A stretch of 5,177 bases of DNA from positions 1 through 5,177 of the forward strand of contig CAZMYR010000067.1 of the NCBI GenBank assembly GCA_964570585.1. The letters are read 5' to 3'. Origin of the DNA: G020354945 sp964570585 (lineage in GTDB: Bacteria; Omnitrophota; Gorgyraeia; JABMRG01; JAFGKX01). The first letter of the stretch is position 1, and the number at the start of each line of letters is the position of its first letter. The translations under genes and the position numbers were made by a program. This document shows, piece after piece, positions 1 to 5,129 of this stretch. Below the pieces are notes generated by a model. It did not search any database, was not told the origin of the DNA, and worked only from the letters and a program-made list of their open reading frames with translations.

Positions 1-953
1 TCGGTTAAATCATCGCTGGGGACATAAACCGCTTCAATAGCAGTAATAGCTGCCTGCGTGCCTGAGCGAATCCTCTCCTGAAAGTCGCTCATCTCTGAAG
101 TTAACGTAGGCTGATATCCGGTCTCAGAAGGAATCCTACCTAAAAGAGTAGACAGTTCGCTCCCTGCCTGGGCAAAGCGATAGACGCTATCCACAAAAAA
201 GAGGACATCTTCTCTTTCTTCCTGAAAATATTCTGCTAATGTAATACCTGTATGCACTACTTCAAACCTTGTCCCCGGAGACTCATTCATCTGGCCAAAC
301 ACCAGGATGGACCTATCCATTATCCCCTGCTTAAGTAACTCATAATACAGCTCATTGCCTTCTCTAATTCTTTCTCCTGCTCCGGTAAATATACAGAAAC
401 CCTTCTGCTTCTTAATAATATTGTGCATCAGCTCTAAAATTAATATGCTTTTGCCCAGGGCCGCTCCTCCTAAGATGCCTGTCCTTGTCCCTTTGATTAA
501 AGGGAACAATAGGTCCAGCGCCTTAATGCCGGTCTCCATTACCTCAAACCTCAGTTGGCGGGACTGTCTTATATCCAAACCGGCACTTTCTTTTTTATGT
601 ATGGGCCTGGCCGTTTTTGCTTTGATTGGTCCCTTTTTATCTATCGGTTCGCCCAGGACATTTAATATCCGGGAGCAGACCTCTTTTCCCACGGGAGTCT
701 TAACGCCTGAGCCAGTGGCTAAAACCGGCGTATTTCTCTGCAGGCCAAATATAGATGTTAAAGGAATACACTTGACAATATTACCGATATCAGCAGCTCT
801 TCTGGTCAAATATTCAACTACCTCCAACACTACCCGCTCACCCTTATAGGTCTTTGTCTCTAAAATCTCGTAGATAGCCGGCGGCGCAGAATGTTCATCA
901 AACTTGACAATTACAATCGGCCCTTGAATTGCAATGACCTTACCCTTCTTCAT
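1..953 (-). CDS. atpD: F1 ATP synthase subunit beta, catalytic (3' part beyond window)
   Basis: This is the nucleotide-hydrolysing and -synthesising subunit of F1, a cytoplasmic alternating alpha3beta3 head that is driven by gamma. I translated the minus strand from ATG at 953 and obtained 317 residues with no stop, about two thirds of the usual 460-480. An N-terminal beta-barrel (about 1-80) is followed by the nucleotide-binding domain. The P-loop GGAALGKS is at 162-169 (K168), the catalytic glutamate E194 sits in GAGERIREGN, and the Walker B aspartate is D255 in FFVDS, followed by R259. The K168-E194-D255 spacings (26 and 87) equal those of E. coli K155-E181-D242. The sequence reaches the conserved VPSDDLT stretch at the edge. 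Oddities are GGAALGKS in place of the usual GGAGVGKT and FVDS in place of FIDN. The start is supported by the barrel beginning at MKKGKVIAIQG and by a weak purine-rich site. It lies 161 bases after atpG. Identity is secure. Confidence 0.97.
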   Translation of the reverse strand, partial: MKKGKVIAIQGPIVIVKFDEHSAPPAIYEILETKTYKGERVVLEVVEYLTRRAADIGNIVKCIPLTSIFGLQRNTPVLATGSGVKTPVGKEVCSRILNVLGEPIDKKGPIKAKTARPIHKKESAGLDIRQSRQLRFEVMETGIKALDLLFPLIKGTRTGILGGAALGKSILILELMHNIIKKQKGFCIFTGAGERIREGNELYYELLKQGIMDRSILVFGQMNESPGTRFEVVHTGITLAEYFQEEREDVLFFVDSVYRFAQAGSELSTLLGRIPSETGYQPTLTSEMSDFQERIRSGTQAAITAIEAVYVPSDDLT

Positions 954-958
954 TGTAA

Positions 959-965
959 TCTCTTT
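959..965 (-). promoter_or_regulatory. Weak ribosome binding site of atpD
   Basis: On the minus strand AAAGAGA lies five bases before the ATG at 953. It is purine-rich but only a partial match to the anti-Shine-Dalgarno sequence. It sits at the very edge of the gamma-beta intergenic repeat, so the repeat arm starts almost immediately upstream of the ribosome site. Confidence 0.45.
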
Positions 966-1116
966 GTGTAACGTTTAATGTGTAACGTGTAATGCTGGTG
1001 TAATGTTTGATTGTGTAATGGAAATTATTATATCCAGTTCAAAAATTAATTTTTTTCATTCCACATTTTAGCATTTTACCTACATTACACATTACACTTT
1101 ACACATTACACATTTT
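964..1116. repeat. Heptad-array inverted repeat filling the atpG-atpD gap
   Basis: The gap holds two arms built of 7-base units. The left arm (about 964-1020) repeats units such as atgtgta and acgtgta. The right arm (1082-1116) reads acattac, acattac, actttac, acattac, acatttt in perfect 7-base register. The right arm is roughly the reverse complement of the left, so the transcript could fold into a long imperfect hairpin around an AT-rich centre (about 1021-1081). That centre contains a perfect 14-base palindrome at 1041-1054. The right arm runs into the atpG stop codon (TAA, minus strand, 1117-1115). The sequence is unrelated to the TTTAG-type element in the neighbouring gaps. No ORF or transposase is present; its function is unknown. 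Confidence 0.8.
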
Positions 1117-1990
1117 ATTTCATCCTGCGCACAGCCAGTCTTGAGGCAAAAATCTCCCTGATATTCTTATCGCTAATCTCATGGAGCAAGCGAAAATACT
1201 GAAAGTGTAATTTTCTATCCAGCTGCTTAATCTCGGTAGAACTTCTTTCTAAATGCGTCACCCGTGCGGCCCACTCCGAAAGCTTACTTTCCCAAAAAAT
1301 CCCATAGAGCATATAATTTATCCATATCTTCGCCAGATATTCGATAATCTCGGGCAGCGATGGCTCAAGGATAGTGCCTTCTTCTTCAGCCCATCCTTTC
1401 TCGAAATGGCGGGGCTCAGGTTTTGAACTTTCCCGGAACAAAAACCTGCAGGGAAGTAACTGATAAATCTGCACCTGCCAGACAGAAAAAGAGACAAAGT
1501 GGGGATAGACCACAACCGTTCTGCCAAACCTCTTATCTAAAAAGCCGCTGACAATATAGTCGCTTAATTTTTCTGCCTCTTTATAATCCACTTCATCGCT
1601 GATACCGGAAAAGGCGACATATTTTTTGCCGGTCTCCTCGATATACCTGGCGCCTTGCTTGCCAACTACAACCAACTTTTCATTTCCTGAGCATTCTTCT
1701 AACGCTGCATTCACCACAGAGATATTCAGTTTTCCCAAAAAACCGCTATCCGAAGTTATCAGTAGCAAAGCCGGGGGTCTGGTCGATTCTTCAAGAAAGA
1801 CATGGCGCGCTCCCGCAATATTCACCATCTGAAAAAAGTCCTTTAAATAATCTCCGGTTTCTTCCAAATTTTTCCTTGTTTTCTGCAGGCGATAAAATTC
1901 AGCAGAGGCCACTCCCTCAAGCACATTAATTATGCCGCCCATCTCTTTATTAAACCTCAATTCCTTGCGTAGCTTTGTCAGTTGAAACAT
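1115..1990 (-). CDS. atpG: F1 ATP synthase subunit gamma (rotor shaft)
   Basis: Gamma is the asymmetric coiled-coil shaft that links the c ring to the alpha3beta3 head. The 291-residue product is of normal family length. The N-terminal helix (about 1-55, from LTKLRKELRFNKEMGG) and the C-terminal helix (about 212-288) would form the coiled coil. The central Rossmann-like domain carries DSGFLGKLN at 81-89, matching the family's DRGLCGGLN. The stretch VYPHFVSFSVWQVQIYQLLP (161-180) and the SEWAARVTHLERSSTE region (238-253) match the family's FxSxxxQxPxxxxLLP and SEQAARMxAMxxAT. The extreme C-terminus (IREIFASRLAVRRMK) departs from the usual IxxGAAAL ending and is basic. The start at 1990 is chosen because the family helix begins there, although no Shine-Dalgarno sequence is visible (minus strand upstream is gtcttttatcg). 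It lies 184 bases after atpA. Identity is certain, though the protein is divergent. Confidence 0.95.
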   Translation of the reverse strand: MFQLTKLRKELRFNKEMGGIINVLEGVASAEFYRLQKTRKNLEETGDYLKDFFQMVNIAGARHVFLEESTRPPALLLITSDSGFLGKLNISVVNAALEECSGNEKLVVVGKQGARYIEETGKKYVAFSGISDEVDYKEAEKLSDYIVSGFLDKRFGRTVVVYPHFVSFSVWQVQIYQLLPCRFLFRESSKPEPRHFEKGWAEEEGTILEPSLPEIIEYLAKIWINYMLYGIFWESKLSEWAARVTHLERSSTEIKQLDRKLHFQYFRLLHEISDKNIREIFASRLAVRRMK

Positions 1991-2001
1991 CGATAAAAGA
2001 C

Positions 2002-2167
2002 AAATCCTAAATCCTAATTGATCTAAATCCTAAATAAATTCAAAAGATAAATCCTAAATCCTAAATAAATTCAAATTTCTAAATCCAAATATTCTAAACT
2101 TCGATGTTTTGAATTTCGAACATTTAAATTTTGATATTGTTTAGAGTTTAGAATTTAGAGTTTAGTA
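2002..2167. repeat. TTTAG-type intergenic inverted repeat, copy A (atpA-atpG gap)
   Basis: The left part (2002-2070) is made of aaatcct heptads in two blocks. The right arm (2140-2167) is heptads of tttagag and tttagaa type, and the two sides are imperfectly complementary. The centre (2072-2145) is a 74-base core identical to positions 4698-4771. It includes an imperfect palindrome around ttcgatgttttgaatttcga. The right arm ends close to the atpA stop (TAA, minus strand, 2177-2175). No reading frame of note lies within it. It appears to be a small non-autonomous repeat that could form a stem-loop in the polycistronic message. Confidence 0.85.
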
Positions 2168-2174
2168 TTTTACA

Positions 2175-3635
2175 TTATGTCTTAAAAAACTCCTCAAACG
2201 CTTCATCTAACGCCCTTTTTATCTCTTCGGTCAACACCCCTTGGCTGGCAAGTTTCTCAATCAGCTCTGGCCGGTTTCTGGTAAAATACCTATATATATC
2301 CTTTTGAAACCTCGCTCTTTTTTCCGCCTCCAAAATCTCCGGTATCCCTTTATTAAAAGCATAAAAGATAATAATCACTTCTTCTAATGGCAGGGGCTTG
2401 TCCTTCTCCTGAACAAAAAGGCTGGTCAATTCCTCTCCTCTGTCCAATCTCTCTTCTACCTCCGGCGAAAGTTTGGTCCTTACGCGGGTAAGGCTTACCA
2501 ATTCTTTATACTGGGCATATTCTCCTTTCAATCTCCTGGATACCTCCCGCATTGCCTCGCACTGAACTTTATTTCCGATTCGGGAAACAGAAAGGCCTAA
2601 ATCAATGGCTGGCTTAAATCCTTCATGAAAAAGACTGGTATTTAAATAGATTTGACCATCGGTCATCGAAATAAGGTTTGAGGGAACGAGCCCAGTAACA
2701 TCTCCTTCCTGCGTCTCGACAATGGGTAAAAAGGTCATCGAGCCGCCGCCGTTTTCATCATTTAACTTTGCTGCTCTTTCCATCAATTGGGAATGAATAT
2801 AAAAGATATCGCCGGGATAGGCCTCTCTGCCCGGAGACCTTTCCATAAGTAGACAGAGTTGTCGATAGACCCAGGCGTGGCGGGTTAAATTGTCAAACAC
2901 TACCAGCACATCTCTTCCGTGATGCATAAAATATTCCCCTAAACTAGCCGCAGTGTAAGGGGCAAGATACTGTTCTGCCGAAGAATCAGAGGCCATGGCA
3001 CTCACAACAATACTATAATCCAGCGCGCCTTCTCTCCTTAACGCCTGGATAAGTTTCAAAAAGGCAGAGTAACTACCCCCAATCCAGCAAAATATGCAGA
3101 GGACATCTTTATCTTTCTGATTGAGGATAGTATCTAAGGTCAGGGTAGTCTTGCCGGTAACCCTATCTCCGATGATAAGTTCTCTTTGTCCTTTGCCTAA
3201 AGGGATAACAGTATCAACCATCTTAATCCCTGTAAGGAGCGGTTCATCTATCGGCACCCTATCTACTACTCCGGAGGCATCTCTAAAGATAGGATAAAGG
3301 TCGCTTTCTTGAATTTTGCCTTTTTCATCGACCGGTCGACCAAAAGAGTTGACTACCCGGCCGATAAAACTATTTCCTACCGGAACCTCAAACACACCTT
3401 CTTCGCTATAAACGCTCTCTCCTATTTTTATTCTGGTCTCATCGCCTAACACCAGGGCCAGGACCTCGGCTTCAGTAAAACCAATCACCATTCCAAAGAG
3501 ATTTGCTCCCAGTTCGACTAACTGACCATTTATGCAAGAGGGAAGACCGGTTATTTTGACTATCCCTTTCTTAATCTCTCTAATTATACCTGTGTCCTTT
3601 ATCTCCAGCGGCGGAATTTTTATCTTCTCGGCCAT
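2175..3635 (-). CDS. atpA: F1 ATP synthase subunit alpha (non-catalytic nucleotide-binding)
   Basis: Alpha alternates with beta in the F1 head and supplies the arginine finger to the catalytic sites. The product is 486 residues against about 500-515 for the family. A beta-barrel (about 15-85) precedes the P-loop domain: GDRVTGKT at 156-163, VVFDNLTRHA (245-254) as the Walker B region, GREAYPGDIFYIHSQLMERA (269-288), and the PAIDLGLSVSRIG signature (342-354) with R352 as the predicted arginine finger. A helical C-terminal domain follows. Departures from the family are: only 15 residues before the barrel (about 28 in E. coli); IGGSYSAF (185-192) where most alphas have IGQKAST; FDN in place of YDD; and V159 in place of the usual Q in the P-loop. 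The start is supported by a good ribosome site. The alpha identity (not beta) follows from the GREAYPGD and SVSR signatures and from beta being present separately. Confidence 0.97.
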   Translation of the reverse strand: MAEKIKIPPLEIKDTGIIREIKKGIVKITGLPSCINGQLVELGANLFGMVIGFTEAEVLALVLGDETRIKIGESVYSEEGVFEVPVGNSFIGRVVNSFGRPVDEKGKIQESDLYPIFRDASGVVDRVPIDEPLLTGIKMVDTVIPLGKGQRELIIGDRVTGKTTLTLDTILNQKDKDVLCIFCWIGGSYSAFLKLIQALRREGALDYSIVVSAMASDSSAEQYLAPYTAASLGEYFMHHGRDVLVVFDNLTRHAWVYRQLCLLMERSPGREAYPGDIFYIHSQLMERAAKLNDENGGGSMTFLPIVETQEGDVTGLVPSNLISMTDGQIYLNTSLFHEGFKPAIDLGLSVSRIGNKVQCEAMREVSRRLKGEYAQYKELVSLTRVRTKLSPEVEERLDRGEELTSLFVQEKDKPLPLEEVIIIFYAFNKGIPEILEAEKRARFQKDIYRYFTRNRPELIEKLASQGVLTEEIKRALDEAFEEFFKT

Positions 3636-3640
3636 TGTAA

Positions 3641-3646
3641 CCCCTC
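3641..3646 (-). promoter_or_regulatory. Ribosome binding site of atpA
   Basis: The minus strand reads GAGGGG five bases before the ATG at 3635. This fixes the short alpha N-terminus: there is no upstream in-frame ATG, and the sequence beyond this site is repeat. Confidence 0.75.
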
Positions 3647-3648
3647 AA

Positions 3649-3903
3649 TTATACTGCTATATTGTTATACTGCTATTCAATTAAATCCTAAATCCTAATA
3701 TCTAAATCCTAAACAAATCCAAATATTCTAAACGGGAAACTTCGATGTTTTGAATTTCGAACATTTAAATTTTGATATTGTTTAGAATTTAGGGTTTAGA
3801 GTTTAGTATTTTATTTTAATATTTTGGTCATTTGATATTGTTTAGAGTTTAGAATTTAGAGTTTAGTGCTTATTCAATATGACAATATAGCAATATAGCA
3901 ATT
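3649..3903. repeat. Nested intergenic repeat: octad outer arms around TTTAG-type copy B (atpF-atpA gap)
   Basis: The outer arms are 8-base arrays: ttatactg, ctatattg, ttatactg, ctattcaa at 3649-3680, and attcaata, tgacaata, tagcaata, tagcaatt at 3872-3903. TGCTATATTG at 3655-3664 is an exact reverse complement of caatatagca at 3883-3892 and again at 3891-3900. Inside (about 3682-3870) is a copy of the TTTAG-type element. From 3737 to 3806 it is identical to 4722-4791 (70 bases). It also has a 7-base insertion (gggaaac, 3734-3740 or equivalent) relative to the other copies. The right outer arm ends directly at the atpF stop codon. This is the longest spacer in the window (268 bases) and has no ORF of note. 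Confidence 0.82.
3831..3867. repeat. Extra right-half copy of the TTTAG-type element
   Basis: These 37 bases are identical to 2130-2166, the right half of copy A (tttgatattg followed by four TTTAG-type heptads). In this gap they follow a complete element, separated by about 24 AT-rich bases. The half therefore occurs twice here, pointing to duplication or recombination between element copies. Confidence 0.8.
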
Positions 3904-4638
3904 TTATATATTCCCTGCCTTTTCTCTCATTAAGGGCAAAATCTTCCTGAACTTGTTTTTTATCGAACCGTCAATTACAAATCCGCCCAGCCTGACCACC
4001 AGACCCGCAACTATCTCTTGATCTATCTTCTCGGTAAAGGCGATATCCCGGTTTAACTTAGAAGACAGTATCTCTTTTAAACTTTTTTTCTGGGCATCTC
4101 TCAATGGATATGCGCAAACAACCTCTGCTTTATTGCCCTTGGCCTTTACTTTCTCTTTTTCCAATGCCTTTATTTCGACGAGCAACTCATCAATAAGCTG
4201 GATATGCAAATCTTCCCGTCCCTTTTCCGTAAAAATATATCTGATCATATCATTGGCTAAATATACCGCTTTTTCCTGCATCTTTAAACTAAGTTCAGCG
4301 CTCTTTCTCTGACAGTCTCTTACCGCTTCATTAATCAATCGCTTCGCCTCTTGTCTGGCCTGACCGAGCATATCTTCTCTCACCTTTTCGGCTTCTTCTT
4401 TTGCCTCTTCTTTTATAGCTTCGGCCTGGCTGCGGCCTTCTTTGATTTCTCTCTCAGCCTCTCTTTTGGCCCTTTCTAATTCTTCTTTCAAGGATTTCCC
4501 CTTCGCCAGATTTTGCTGATTGAGCTGTTGCAGTCTTTTTAAGGCACGAGCGATGTGGCTAGAAAGTAACCAGCGCAAAAACACGATAATCAAAACAAAT
4601 GTTGTCGCCTGTATCAAAACCAACTGCCATATTAGCAT
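3904..4638 (-). CDS. atpFH: ATP synthase subunit b fused to the delta C-terminal domain (peripheral stalk)
   Basis: This protein would anchor the stator in the membrane and hold the F1 head still. It has 244 residues. One hydrophobic helix (about 5-25, LVLIQATTFVLIIVFLRWLL) is followed by a long charged Ala/Glu/Lys-rich coiled coil (about 30-135), as in subunit b, and a b-like ending to about 157. A short Lys-rich linker (about 158-170) leads into residues 171-236, which match the delta/OSCP C-terminal domain: AEVVCAYPLRDAQKKSLKEI, then IVAGLVVRLGGFVIDGSIKNK, corresponding to the family's GGxxVRxGDxxIDGS. There is no room for the roughly 105-residue delta N-terminal helical bundle. Fusions of b to a full delta are known in mycobacteria; this one is shorter. 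No separate atpH follows before atpA. A strong ribosome site supports the start. Identity of both parts is confident; loss of the delta N-domain is read directly from length. Confidence 0.93.
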   Translation of the reverse strand: MLIWQLVLIQATTFVLIIVFLRWLLSSHIARALKRLQQLNQQNLAKGKSLKEELERAKREAEREIKEGRSQAEAIKEEAKEEAEKVREDMLGQARQEAKRLINEAVRDCQRKSAELSLKMQEKAVYLANDMIRYIFTEKGREDLHIQLIDELLVEIKALEKEKVKAKGNKAEVVCAYPLRDAQKKSLKEILSSKLNRDIAFTEKIDQEIVAGLVVRLGGFVIDGSIKNKFRKILPLMREKAGNI

Positions 4639-4642
4639 ATCA

Positions 4643-4649
4643 ACTCCTC
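4643..4649 (-). promoter_or_regulatory. Ribosome binding site of atpFH
   Basis: The minus strand reads GAGGAGT about four to five bases before the ATG at 4638. It is the strongest Shine-Dalgarno match in the window and fixes the start immediately before the membrane helix. Confidence 0.8.
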
Positions 4650-4659
4650 ACTTTTAAGA

Positions 4660-4797
4660 TAAATCCTAAATCCGAATATCTAAATCCTAAACAAATCCAA
4701 ATTTCTAAATCCAAATATTCTAAACTTCGATGTTTTGAATTTCGAACATTTAAATTTTGATATTGTTTAGAATTTAGGGTTTAGAGTTTAGAGTTTA
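4660..4797. repeat. TTTAG-type intergenic inverted repeat, copy C (atpE-atpF gap)
   Basis: The left arm (about 4660-4710) consists of aaatcct-type heptads. The right arm (4767-4797) consists of tttagaa, tttaggg, tttagag heptads. The core 4698-4771 is identical to 2072-2145, and 4722-4791 is identical to 3737-3806. This copy is the simplest of the three and may be closest to the basic unit: left heptads, an AT-rich centre with an imperfect palindrome, right heptads. All three copies have the same orientation relative to the operon. Confidence 0.85.
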
Positions 4798-4801
4798 TAT
4801 T

Positions 4802-5014
4802 TCATCCTCCAAACAAATTATACACGATCAAAAGTCCCAGGATAGCAATCGCTTCGGCAAAGACAAAGGCCAAAATCATCGAGAGCAATATCTTTGGCGC
4901 CGCAGAGGGGTTGCGCCCCAGGGCCCGGACACTGGCGAAGCCCACTGCCGCGATAACTCCCGAGGGCCCTAATGTACTGATTAACATTATTAAAATAATC
5001 GTAAAATTTTTCAT
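4802..5014 (-). CDS. atpE: Fo ATP synthase subunit c (proteolipid ring)
   Basis: Subunit c forms the membrane rotor ring that carries the coupling ion past subunit a. From ATG 5014 the product has 70 residues: helix 1 (about 4-31), a polar loop with ALGRNPSAAPK (31-41; R34-N35-P36 matches the family RQP/RNP loop), and helix 2 (about 42-67) with the ion-binding carboxylate E54 in FVFAEAIAILG. The distance from loop arginine to E54 is the same as in Ilyobacter tartaricus c. An in-frame ATG at 5077 would add 21 residues encoded by a 7-base repeat array and is rejected. Only AAAGAG abuts the chosen ATG, so the ribosome site is poor. The helix-1 glycine motif is degraded, and Na+ ligand positions hold I21, A55 and L59. 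It is the first gene of the operon in view; atpB is not seen. Confidence 0.93.
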   Translation of the reverse strand: MKNFTIILIMLISTLGPSGVIAAVGFASVRALGRNPSAAPKILLSMILAFVFAEAIAILGLLIVYNLFGG

Positions 5015-5022
5015 CTCTTTTT

Positions 5023-5078
5023 CGTATTGCGTATTATGCAATGCGCACGACGAAAAACGCAAGACGCACAACGCCATT
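5023..5078. repeat. Heptad array in the atpE leader
   Basis: Eight consecutive 7-base units run from 5023 to 5078, seven of them beginning with cg (for example cgtattg, cgtatta, cgcacga, cgcaaga, cgcacaa). The array contains inverted pairs: TTTTTCGT at 5018-5025 with ACGAAAAA at 5050-5057, and attgc at 5026-5030 with gcaat at 5038-5042. The leader RNA of atpE could therefore fold just upstream of the start codon. Because 7 is not a multiple of 3, the array argues that this stretch is not coding. Confidence 0.7.
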
Positions 5079-5080
5079 GA

Positions 5081-5109
5081 ATTGTATCATAATGTATATC
5101 TTAAATCAA
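5081..5109 (-). promoter_or_regulatory. Possible sigma70-type promoter upstream of atpE
   Basis: On the minus strand TTGATT (5109-5104) and TACAAT (5086-5081) are separated by exactly 17 bases, a fair match to the TTGACA/TATAAT consensus. Transcription would begin near 5073-5075, giving a leader of about 60 bases that consists of the heptad array. The region is AT-rich, so a chance match is quite possible. If real, the visible genes could be transcribed without atpB. Confidence 0.3.
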
Positions 5110-5129
5110 GAAAAAAGCCAGATTTGATG

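Noticed and set aside
355..849. Plus-strand open frame of 164 codons
   Set aside because: It lies wholly antisense to atpD, whose conserved catalytic motifs are unmistakable, and its product resembles no family I know.
1041..1054. Perfect palindrome AAAAATTAATTTTT as a terminator or operator
   Set aside because: Such A/T palindromes are expected in sequence this AT-rich, and it has no GC stem; no support for a function.
1318..1832. Short open frames inside atpG on both strands
   Set aside because: They are shadows of the gamma reading frame, with no ribosome site or recognisable product.
4774..4787. TTTAGGG units resembling plant-type telomere repeat
   Set aside because: Only single TTTAGGG units occur among TTTAGAG and TTTAGAA variants inside a bacterial operon; this is a coincidence of the heptad pattern.
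1991..4801. CRISPR array or rho-independent terminators in the spacers
   Set aside because: The repeats are not regularly spaced with unique spacers. The hairpins are AT-only, without a GC stem followed by a U tract, and the genes downstream belong to the same complex.
1..5014. N-ATPase type operon (Na+-translocating alternative F-ATPase)
   Set aside because: N-ATPase operons also lack atpH and have a long b, but they start with beta and epsilon and include atpQ and atpR, and their c subunits carry Na+ ligands. Here beta follows gamma and the Na+ ligands are absent. A distant relationship is not excluded.
5015..5077. Longer atpE start at 5077 adding 21 residues
   Set aside because: The extension is encoded by a 7-base repeat array, has no ribosome site, and puts a Cys-rich stretch before helix 1 that c subunits do not have.
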